A stretch of DNA of 12,428 nucleotides, taken from Gemmatimonadota bacterium. Its GTDB lineage: Bacteria; Gemmatimonadota; Gemmatimonadetes; Longimicrobiales; Gaopeijiaceae. Position 1 is the first letter of the stretch. Each line of letters begins with the position of its first letter. The notes under the pieces were generated by a model. It saw nothing but the letters and a program-made list of their open reading frames with translations. It made no database searches and had not been told where the DNA came from. The position numbers were made by a program, and so were the translations under genes. Where the stretch lies: the NCBI GenBank assembly GCA_003695865.1, contig RFGQ01000146.1, forward strand, positions 1-12,428, read 5' to 3'. Positions 1-5,698 of this stretch are shown here, one piece after another.

Positions 1-915
1 CTCGGAGCCCTCCTCCGCGGCCGGGGCCTCGGAAGCAGCACTCGCCTCGGCACCGTCCTCGGCCGCGCCCTCGTCCTTCTTGACCTGGGCGATCACCTCG
101 GGCCGCAGGCGGCGCTTCTGGCGCGACGGACGGCGGCGCTTGCGATCGCGCTCCACGTCCTTGGTCTCGCCCGTCTCGGTCGAGTAGGTCGTGGCCTCGA
201 GCTCCTCGACGCGCCGCAGCTCGTCTTCGGGCACTTCCTTGCGCGCGACCTCGATCGCCTCGGCGATCGCGCCGGTGATCAGGCTCACCGAGCGGATGGC
301 GTCGTCGTTGCCCGGAATCGGGTAGTCGATCAGATCGGGATCGACGTTCGTGTCGGCGATGGCGATCACCGGAATCCCCAGCCGGTGCGCCTCGCGCACG
401 GCGATGGCCTCGCGCTTGGCGTCGACCACGAACACGGCGCCCGGCAGACGCGTCATGTCCTTCACGCCCGCGAAGTACTTGTCGAGCTTGGCCCGCTCGC
501 GCTCCAGCAGCAGCCGCTCCTTCTTCGTGTAGAACTCGAACGCGTTCTCCTCCTGACCGCGCTCCAGTTCCTTCAGCCTGCGGATCTGCTTCCGGATGGT
601 CTGGAAGTTGGTGAGCATCCCTCCCAGCCACCGCTCGGTGACGTAAAAGGCGCCACAGCGCTGGGCCTCCTGCTCGATGATCGAACGGAGCTGGCGCTTG
701 GTGCACACGAAGAGCACGCGCTCACCGCGCAGGACCACCTCGCGCACGGCCTGCTGGGCGCGCTGCAGGCGATCGAGCGTCTTTCTGAGATCGATGATGT
801 GGATCCCGTTGCGCTCGGTGAAGATGAACCGGCGCATCTTCGGGTTCCACCGACGGGTCTGGTGTCCGAAGTGGACCCCAGCCTCGAGCAATTCGTTGAG
901 GCCGACCTGCTTCAT
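1..915 (-). CDS. rpsB: 30S ribosomal protein S2, 3' end beyond window
   Basis: Ribosomal protein S2 of the small subunit, which binds the platform region of 16S rRNA and works with S1 in mRNA recruitment. The ORF begins with ATG at 915 (MKQVGLNELLEAGVHFGHQ) and stays open for 305 codons to position 1, so the stop lies outside the window. Family hallmarks are the GVHFGH start, NGIHIIDL at about residues 36-43, RWLGGMLTNF at about 95-104, and the DTNVDPDLIDYPIPGNDDA block at 188-206. The core ends near residue 225, whereas E. coli S2 is 241 aa in total. Here at least 80 more residues follow: a basic stretch (about 256-271, 12 of 16 residues K/R) and then a Glu/Ala-rich acidic stretch (about 280-305). 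A GGAG ribosome-binding site lies at 927-930. The gene is third in the rplM-rpsI-rpsB cluster, 59 bp after rpsI. tsf would be expected next, outside the window. Confidence 0.97.
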   Translation of the reverse strand, partial: MKQVGLNELLEAGVHFGHQTRRWNPKMRRFIFTERNGIHIIDLRKTLDRLQRAQQAVREVVLRGERVLFVCTKRQLRSIIEQEAQRCGAFYVTERWLGGMLTNFQTIRKQIRRLKELERGQEENAFEFYTKKERLLLERERAKLDKYFAGVKDMTRLPGAVFVVDAKREAIAVREAHRLGIPVIAIADTNVDPDLIDYPIPGNDDAIRSVSLITGAIAEAIEVARKEVPEDELRRVEELEATTYSTETGETKDVERDRKRRRPSRQKRRLRPEVIAQVKKDEGAAEDGAEASAASEAPAAEEGSE

Positions 916-974
916 GCTGACTGTAACTCCGTGGGACCGATTACGTCCCGATCAGGATTGACGTATTCCAGCGA

Positions 975-1367
975 TCAGCGCTTGCTGAACTGGAACCGCT
1001 TGCGCGCCTTGGGCCGCCCGGGCTTCTTGCGCTCCACCTTGCGCGGATCGCGGGTCAGCATCCCGTGCTGCCGCATCGTCGCGCGCAGATCCTCGTCATG
1101 CGCCACGAGCGCGCGCGCCAGGCCGTGACGCACCGCGTCGGCCTGGCCCGTGGGGCCACCCCCGGCCACGCGCACGAAGACGTCGAAGCTTCCCTCGACC
1201 TCGGCCACCTTGAGGGGCTCGGTCACGCGCAGCCGATGAGCCACGCGCGGGAAGTAGTCCTCGAGCGTGCGCCCGTTGATCGTCCACGTCCCCGAACCGG
1301 GCCGCAGGATCACCCGCGCGACGCTCGTCTTGCGACGTCCGACGGTCTGAATGGGAGAGTCGGCCAT
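975..1367 (-). CDS. rpsI: 30S ribosomal protein S9
   Basis: Ribosomal protein S9 (130 aa), a small-subunit head protein whose C-terminal tail reaches the P-site tRNA. The sequence has the N-terminal TVGRRKTSVARV motif (residues 8-19), the central GGGPTGQADAVRHGLARAL block (69-87), and the basic C-terminus with GRPKARKRFQFSKR (117-130). Both the terminal SKR and the length match the family. The ATG at 1367 is chosen because it gives the canonical N-terminus and is preceded by GGAGGT at 1377-1382. The same frame continues upstream without a stop, but that stretch is only the out-of-frame shadow of rplM. The start lies 2 bp after the rplM stop, so the pair is likely translationally coupled, as expected for the widespread rplM-rpsI operon. 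Confidence 0.98.
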   Translation of the reverse strand: MADSPIQTVGRRKTSVARVILRPGSGTWTINGRTLEDYFPRVAHRLRVTEPLKVAEVEGSFDVFVRVAGGGPTGQADAVRHGLARALVAHDEDLRATMRQHGMLTRDPRKVERKKPGRPKARKRFQFSKR

Positions 1368-1369
1368 CG

Positions 1370-1801
1370 TCAAACCACCTCCAGGGGCTGCGGCCGCTGG
1401 CCGTCGTGCGGATGCTCGGCGCCCGCATACACCTTGAGCTTGCGCCGCATGTGGCGTCCGAGTGTGTTCTTGGGAAGCATTCCCTTCACCGCGAGCTCGA
1501 TCACGCGCTCGGGGTGGCGCTCGATCATGCGCCGGAAGGGGATGTGCTTCTCGCCGCCCATGTAGCCGGAGTGGCGGAAGTAGGTCTTCTGGTCCGCCTT
1601 GTTGCCGGTCAGGGCGACCTTGGCGGCGTTGATCACGACCACGTGATCGCCCACGTCGAGGTGGGGCGTGTACGTGGGCTTGTGCTTGCCGCGAAGGATC
1701 CGCGCCACCTCGCTGGCCAGTCGCCCGAGGGGGATACCCTCGGCGTCGACCAGCCACCAGGCGCGCTCGATCTCGTTTGCTTTTGGCGTGTAGGTCTTCA
1801 T
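1370..1801 (-). CDS. rplM: 50S ribosomal protein L13
   Basis: Ribosomal protein L13 (143 aa), an early-assembling large-subunit protein that binds 23S rRNA. Visible family features are the KTYTPK start, WWLVDAEGIPLGRLASEVA (residues 15-33), GDHVVVINAAKVALTGNK (51-68), HSGYMGG (77-83) and the signature VKGMLPKNTLGRHMRRKLKVY (105-125). The ATG at 1801 gives the usual N-terminus. The frame stays open upstream to 2014, but that extension would cross the promoter at 1841-1869 and looks nothing like L13, so it is rejected. The gene is first in the ribosomal cluster. Its leader would be about 33 nt if transcription starts near 1834. Its last codons contain the rpsI ribosome-binding site. Confidence 0.98.
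   Translation of the reverse strand: MKTYTPKANEIERAWWLVDAEGIPLGRLASEVARILRGKHKPTYTPHLDVGDHVVVINAAKVALTGNKADQKTYFRHSGYMGGEKHIPFRRMIERHPERVIELAVKGMLPKNTLGRHMRRKLKVYAGAEHPHDGQRPQPLEVV
1377..1382 (-). promoter_or_regulatory. rpsI ribosome-binding site inside rplM
   Basis: GGAGGT on the minus strand lies in the last codons of rplM (Leu-Glu-Val-Val-stop), 9 nt before the rpsI ATG at 1367. It fixes the S9 start and suggests that ribosomes finishing L13 can reinitiate on S9. Confidence 0.85.
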
Positions 1802-1840
1802 TCCCGAGCCTGCCACGGGGCCTTGGTTACAGAGCTTTGA

Positions 1841-1869
1841 ATGATATCCCAGGCCCCGAAGGGTGTCAA
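1841..1869 (-). promoter_or_regulatory. Sigma70-type promoter for rplM-rpsI-rpsB
   Basis: On the minus strand a perfect -35 box TTGACA (1864-1869) is followed by a 17-bp spacer and a -10 box TATCAT (1841-1846, five of six matches to TATAAT). The expected transcription start is near 1834, giving a leader of about 33 nt before the rplM ATG at 1801. The site sits in one of the few AT-richer patches of the gap between the sigma-factor gene and rplM. It is the best promoter I can see in the window. The role is inferred from consensus match and position. Confidence 0.8.
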
Positions 1870-1926
1870 CGCCGGTCGGTGGGGCGACCGAGGGCTGGAA
1901 GGGCGAGGCTTTCCGCGGTCTTTCGG

Positions 1927-1943
1927 GCGCCCCCATGGGGCGC
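1927..1943 (-). other. GC-rich hairpin downstream of sigma gene
   Basis: Perfect inverted repeat GCGCCCC / GGGGCGC (7-bp stem) around a 3-nt loop, 81 nt past the sigma-factor stop and upstream of the rplM promoter. A second, weaker hairpin (GGGCC / GGCCC, 7-nt loop) lies at 1987-2003. Neither has a T-tract on the minus strand, so neither is a classical intrinsic terminator. They could slow RNA polymerase before the ribosomal promoter, or be chance in GC-rich DNA. Confidence 0.3.
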
Positions 1944-2023
1944 GCCGGGCGCACGGGACGGGTTGCCGACGAGCGCGCCTCCCGGGGGGCCGTTTCGGGG
2001 CCCTCCGTCGGCACGAGCCGAGC

Positions 2024-2878
2024 CTACTTGAAGTAGGTCTCGAGGAAACGGGCGCGCGAGGCGTGGCGCAGGCGTTGTAGCGCCTTTTCCTTGATCTGGC
2101 GCACCCGCTCTCGCGTGATGTTGAGCAGGCTGCCGATCTCTTCGAGCGTCATCGCCTCCTGATCGTCCAGGCCGAAGTAGAGACGCAGGATCTTGGCCTC
2201 ACGCTCCTTCAGGGTCGACAGCGCCTCTTCGATGGAGTGCTTGAGCGCGTGCTCGTAGACCTCGTCCTCGGGGCCCGGCGAGAACTGATCCGGCAGATAG
2301 TCGAGCAGACGGTTGTCTTCACCCGGAGTGATGGGAGCGTCGAGCGACAGGTGCGACTGCGAGATCGCCAGCGTACGCTCGACCTCCTCTTCGGAGATGT
2401 CGAGGTCCTCGGCGATCTCCTCGACCGTCGGCTCGCGGCCCAGTTCCTGGAGAAGCGCCGAACTGCGCCGCCCGATGCGGTGAAGCGCGCCCGCGCGGTT
2501 GAGCGGCACCCGCACGATGCGGCTCTGCTCGGCCAGCGCCTGCAGGATCGCCTGGCGGATCCACCACACCGCGTAGCTGATGAACTTGATGCCCTTCGTC
2601 TCGTCGAACTTATGGGCCGCGCGGATGAGGCCCAGGTTCCCCTCGTTGATCAGGTCGGAGAGCGGCACGCCCTGATTCTGGTACTTCTTGGCCACCGACA
2701 CGACGAAGCGCAGGTTCGAGCGCACGAGCGTGTTGAGCGCCTCCTCGTCGCCCTTGCGGATCCTCTGGGCCAGACGCACCTCGTCTTCGCGCCCGATCAG
2801 GGGATAGGCGCTGATCTCCTTGAGATACTGGTCGAGGGACCCCTCCCTGAAGCGCTCTTTGCGGGAGGGGAAGCTCAT
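2024..2878 (-). CDS. rpoD: Primary-type RNA polymerase sigma factor (RpoD/SigA family)
   Basis: A sigma70-family factor of 284 aa that directs RNA polymerase to promoters. It contains region 1.2 (about 13-45, DQYLKEISAYPLIGREDEV), region 2 (about 46-118, including LRFVVSVAKKYQNQG, DLINEGNLGLIRAAHKFD and the region 2.3/2.4 helix KFISYAVWWIRQAILQAL), region 3 (about 119-200) and region 4 (about 213-284, with the helix-turn-helix TLEEIGSLLNITRERVRQIK). Region 1.1 is absent: only about 12 residues precede region 1.2. This is the layout of the short primary sigma factors of Bacteroidota and relatives, whereas E. coli RpoD is 613 aa. Leu112 stands where E. coli sigma70 has the -10-contacting Thr440 (alignment from memory). 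The ATG at 2878 is the only reasonable start and has no strong ribosome-binding site. It could be one of several group 1/2 paralogues, but the match to the housekeeping type is strong. Confidence 0.93.
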   Translation of the reverse strand: MSFPSRKERFREGSLDQYLKEISAYPLIGREDEVRLAQRIRKGDEEALNTLVRSNLRFVVSVAKKYQNQGVPLSDLINEGNLGLIRAAHKFDETKGIKFISYAVWWIRQAILQALAEQSRIVRVPLNRAGALHRIGRRSSALLQELGREPTVEEIAEDLDISEEEVERTLAISQSHLSLDAPITPGEDNRLLDYLPDQFSPGPEDEVYEHALKHSIEEALSTLKEREAKILRLYFGLDDQEAMTLEEIGSLLNITRERVRQIKEKALQRLRHASRARFLETYFK

Positions 2879-2992
2879 CGCTGCGACCGGCTGCGAGGAA
2901 CCATGAATCGGCCTTGGTGAGGGGCACCCACGCCGTCCCCCACGGGCGTCGCCGGGGGTCGGCGCGCGTTTCCCGGGGTTCGGGCAGGGGAC

Positions 2993-3021
2993 ATGATCGG
3001 GTGCGGGAGCGCCTCGCGCAA
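2993..3021 (-). promoter_or_regulatory. Weak candidate promoter for the sigma-factor gene
   Basis: The minus strand carries TTGCGC (3016-3021), a 17-bp spacer and GATCAT (2993-2998), matching the sigma70 consensus at 7 of 12 positions. It lies in the 165-bp gap after the lepB stop and would give a leader of about 108 nt. The match could be chance, and the gene may instead be read through from lepB. Confidence 0.25.
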
Positions 3022-3043
3022 CTCCGGGCGGACGAACCCGACT

Positions 3044-3847
3044 TCAGCGGATCGCGTGGCCCAGGCGGCTCCAGCGGATGCTACGGAGCCAGGACAGCGG
3101 CAGCGAGTCGGACGGCTCGAAGGAGTAGTAGACGAACCACGGCCGACCCCGGATCGCGTCGCGCGACACGAACCCGAAGTACCGCGAGTCTTCGCTGTTG
3201 TCCCGGTTGTCGCCGAGCATGAAGTACCGCCCCTCGGGGACGACGAGCGGTCCCCAGTTGTCTCGCGAGGCCCGGCGCAGCCGGCGACGGCCCCGCTCGG
3301 CCCGCGTGCCGGCGATGAGGTGTCCCTGCTGCCACTGCATGCGAGGGTGGATCGCGTCGGCCCCCGACCGGTCGAGGTGCTGCACGTAGGGTTCGTCCAG
3401 GGCCACGCCGTTCACGATCAGCACCTTGTCGCGCATCTCGAGCGTATCGCCCGGCAGTCCGACGAGCCGCTTCACGTAGTTCTTTTCGGGCTCGTGGGGC
3501 GGGTGAAACACGACCACGTCGCCGCGGGCGGGCTCCCGGATCCCAGGAACGTGCAGGCCCAGTCCCGGAATCGTCGTGCCGTAGGCCAGCTTGTTGACGA
3601 GCAGGAAGTCTCCGACGAGGAGGGTTCCCTCCATCGAAGCGGTGGGGATCTTGAAGGCTTCGACGACGAAGACCCGGATGACCACGAAGAGGGTGACCAC
3701 GAACGCGATGACCCGCATCCATTCCCACAACACGCGACCCGTCGCGGGTCCCTTGCGCGCGACGGGCCCGCTCTGCGGGCGTTCCCGCCCGGCCTCCGCC
3801 GGGGCCTCGGAACCGGGCCCAGGACTGTCGGGGTGCTGTTCGCTCAT
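3044..3847 (-). CDS. lepB: Signal peptidase I
   Basis: Type I signal peptidase (267 aa), which cleaves signal peptides from exported proteins at the outer face of the cytoplasmic membrane. A Pro/Glu-rich cytoplasmic N-terminus (1-40) is followed by one membrane segment (about 44-63). The catalytic serine box is IPTASMEGTLLVGD (Ser71). The lysine box is YVKRLVGLPGD (Lys126). The conserved GDNRDNSEDSR is at 212-222. The usual Pro of SMxPTL is Gly here, a variant I recall from related phyla. Residues 181-195 before the SRDNWGP block are very Arg-rich. The start at 3847 is chosen because GAGGA lies 8 nt upstream (3856-3860). A start at 3916 is possible but adds an unlike, Arg/Gly-rich stretch. 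The sigma-factor gene follows after 165 bp. Confidence 0.95.
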   Translation of the reverse strand: MSEQHPDSPGPGSEAPAEAGRERPQSGPVARKGPATGRVLWEWMRVIAFVVTLFVVIRVFVVEAFKIPTASMEGTLLVGDFLLVNKLAYGTTIPGLGLHVPGIREPARGDVVVFHPPHEPEKNYVKRLVGLPGDTLEMRDKVLIVNGVALDEPYVQHLDRSGADAIHPRMQWQQGHLIAGTRAERGRRRLRRASRDNWGPLVVPEGRYFMLGDNRDNSEDSRYFGFVSRDAIRGRPWFVYYSFEPSDSLPLSWLRSIRWSRLGHAIR

Positions 3848-3855
3848 GGCTCGGG

Positions 3856-3860
3856 TCCTC
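3856..3860 (-). promoter_or_regulatory. lepB ribosome-binding site deciding the start
   Basis: GAGGA on the minus strand, 8 nt before ATG 3847, supports the 267-aa start over the in-frame ATG at 3916, which would add 23 residues. Confidence 0.6.
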
Positions 3861-3946
3861 TTCCCCCACCGACCCCCCCGGGGTAGGCCGCGCCCGCCCC
3901 GCGTGGTTCTCGGCAATACACGACGGTCGGGGGCCCGTTCCAGGCG

Positions 3947-3975
3947 CCCGGGGGACGCACGCAGCGCCCCCCGGG
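3947..3975 (-). terminator. Possible terminator hairpin after the aldehyde dehydrogenase gene
   Basis: Inverted repeat CCCGGGGG (3947-3954) / CCCCCGGG (3968-3975), with an 8-bp stem and 13-nt loop. It begins 10 nt past the aldehyde dehydrogenase stop on the minus strand and precedes lepB. There is no T-tract, so intrinsic termination is uncertain. Confidence 0.3.
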
Positions 3976-3985
3976 GCCCGTCCGA

Positions 3986-5473
3986 TCAGTAATTGTCGAT
4001 CTGGGCGCGCTGCAAGGTTCCCGAATAGTCCAGGTAGCAGACCTTGGTCTCGGAGTAGAACTCGTAGACCTCCCAGCCGCCCTCCCGGTGCCCGTTGCCG
4101 GTCTCCTTGACCCCGCCGAACGGCAGGTGCGCCTCCGCGCCGATCGTGGGCGCGTTCACGTAGGTGATGCCGTTGTCGAGCTCCTGAAAAGCCCGGAACG
4201 CCAGACGCACGTCGTTGGTGTAGACGGCGGACGAAAGGCCGTAGCGGACCTCGTTGTTCACCCGGACGGCCTCGTCGAAGTCGTCGACGGTGATGATGCT
4301 CAGCACCGGCCCGAAGATCTCCTCGCACGCCATCCGTGAACCGGGCTGCACGCCGCGGAAGATCGTGGGCTGGAAGAAGTACCCCTCGTCCAGACCGGGG
4401 CCCGAGGCGCGCGCGCCACCGCAGAGCAGTTCCCATCCCTCGTCGCGGGCCACCTGCATGTACGACTCGACCTTGTCGAGTGCGGCCTGGTTGATGAGCG
4501 GCCCGACCTCGGTCTCGGCTTCGAGCCCGTCCCCCAACCTGAGTGCGCTCGCCCGCTCCACGAGCCGATCCACGAACGCCGCATCGACGTCCTTGTGGAG
4601 GATCAGCCGGGAGGTGGCCGTGCAGCGCTGGCCGGTAGTGCCGAAAGCGCCCCACAGGACACCGTCGAGCGCCAGCTCGAGGTCGGCGTCGGGCATCACG
4701 ATCTGCGCATTCTTCCCACCCATTTCGAGCGACAGGCGCTTGTGCATCCGCCCGCACACCTCACCGATCCGGCGCCCCGTCTCGGTACTGCCCGTGAACG
4801 AGATCACGGGCACGTCCGGGTGCTCGACCAGCGGCGCCCCGACCTCTTCGCCGAAGCCGTGAACGAGCTGCACCGCCTCGGGGTGGACACCGGCCTCGAG
4901 CAGGATCTCGACGAAGAGGGTGGCCGTGTGCGGCACGTCCTCCCCCGGCTTGAACACCACGCTGTTCCCGCACAGCAGCGCCGGGAAGATCTTCCAGGTG
5001 GGGATCGCCATGGGGAAGTTGAACGGCGTGATGATCCCGCATACGCCGATGGGGCGCCGATAGGTCATGGCCCACTTGTCGGGCAGCTCCGAAGGCACCA
5101 CGTGGCCGAAGAGCCGGCGCCCCTCGGTGCCGGCGTAGTAGGCCGTGTCGATCCCCTCCTGCACGTCGCCCCGGGTCTCGAGCAGCACCTTGCCCATCTC
5201 GCGCGTGGCCGCGCGGGCGATCTCTTCCTTACGCTCGCTCATGAGGTCGCCGGCACGGCGCATGATCGAGCCCCGTTCCGGCGCCGGCACCCGGCTCCAG
5301 GCCTCGAAGCCCCGCCGCGCCGAGCGGACGGCGCGCTCCACGTCCTCCGCTCCGGAACGCGGAAAGAGCCCGATCAGGTCGGACGGGCGGGCCGGGTTAC
5401 GGTTTTCGAAGGTCTCGCCGGAAGCGGCTTCGACCCACTCGCCGGCGATGTAGTTCTTGAAGGTCTCAGGCAT
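3986..5473 (-). CDS. NAD(P)-dependent aldehyde dehydrogenase, substrate unknown
   Basis: Soluble aldehyde dehydrogenase superfamily enzyme (495 aa, full length) that oxidises an aldehyde to a carboxylate with NAD or NADP. Visible landmarks are TPFNFP (Asn152, oxyanion hole), VFKPGED (Lys175, cofactor binding), the FTGSTETG Rossmann loop (226-233), LEMGGKN with general base Glu250, GQRCTATSR with nucleophile Cys284, EEIFGPV (384-390), and PFGGVKETG (451-459) near the C-terminus. The GTTGQRCTATSR form recalls alpha-ketoglutarate-semialdehyde and ALDH7-type (aminoadipate-semialdehyde or piperideine-6-carboxylate) enzymes, but the substrate cannot be assigned from this. The start at 5473 has GAGGTGA at 5478-5484. 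The gene stands alone, divergent from the secreted protease gene, and a hairpin follows its stop. No pathway partner is visible beside it. Confidence 0.93.
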   Translation of the reverse strand: MPETFKNYIAGEWVEAASGETFENRNPARPSDLIGLFPRSGAEDVERAVRSARRGFEAWSRVPAPERGSIMRRAGDLMSERKEEIARAATREMGKVLLETRGDVQEGIDTAYYAGTEGRRLFGHVVPSELPDKWAMTYRRPIGVCGIITPFNFPMAIPTWKIFPALLCGNSVVFKPGEDVPHTATLFVEILLEAGVHPEAVQLVHGFGEEVGAPLVEHPDVPVISFTGSTETGRRIGEVCGRMHKRLSLEMGGKNAQIVMPDADLELALDGVLWGAFGTTGQRCTATSRLILHKDVDAAFVDRLVERASALRLGDGLEAETEVGPLINQAALDKVESYMQVARDEGWELLCGGARASGPGLDEGYFFQPTIFRGVQPGSRMACEEIFGPVLSIITVDDFDEAVRVNNEVRYGLSSAVYTNDVRLAFRAFQELDNGITYVNAPTIGAEAHLPFGGVKETGNGHREGGWEVYEFYSETKVCYLDYSGTLQRAQIDNY

Positions 5474-5698
5474 TCAATCACCTCGACTGGATGTCGATGT
5501 TTGGAAGACCGGGGTTCGGTGGCCACGCGGCCCAGGTGCGCGCGGCCCGCGCCGCGGCCCCTCCAGGGAGGCCTCGGAGCCGACGACCGGAAAAGGTAGT
5601 CGCACGGGGAACCTTCCGCACCGGGGACCCCGGGCCTTAGTGTGGGCGGACGGCCCGACCCGGCCCCCTCGAAGACCTAGTGCGGGACGACGTGAAGC
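5474..5698. other. Divergent intergenic region, no gene seen
   Basis: A 225-bp GC-rich gap between the divergent aldehyde dehydrogenase and protease genes, so it must hold both promoters unless one is read through from elsewhere. I see no convincing -35/-10 pair for either gene. Notable elements are the perfect palindrome CCGGGG-A-CCCCGG (5621-5633) and the minus-strand octamer CTACCTTT (5592-5599). The octamer also occurs in the gap upstream of the class V aminotransferase gene (10481-10488). Confidence 0.5.

Noticed and set aside
385..1128. A 247-codon plus-strand frame antisense to rpsB and rpsI
   Set aside because: It is a shadow of two conserved ribosomal protein genes, with no independent start signal or domain.
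975..1757. S9 read as a 260-aa protein with a long N-terminal extension
   Set aside because: The extra part is the out-of-frame shadow of rplM. ATG 1367 has a good ribosome-binding site and the canonical S9 start.
1370..2014. L13 read as a 214-aa protein
   Set aside because: The extension would cover the TTGACA/TATCAT promoter and has no L13 similarity. ATG 1801 gives the normal 143-aa protein.
3081..4757. A 558-codon minus-strand frame overlapping lepB and the aldehyde dehydrogenase gene
   Set aside because: It is a shifted reading of two well-supported genes and crosses the gap between them. The product is Arg/Gly/Ala-rich with no domain.
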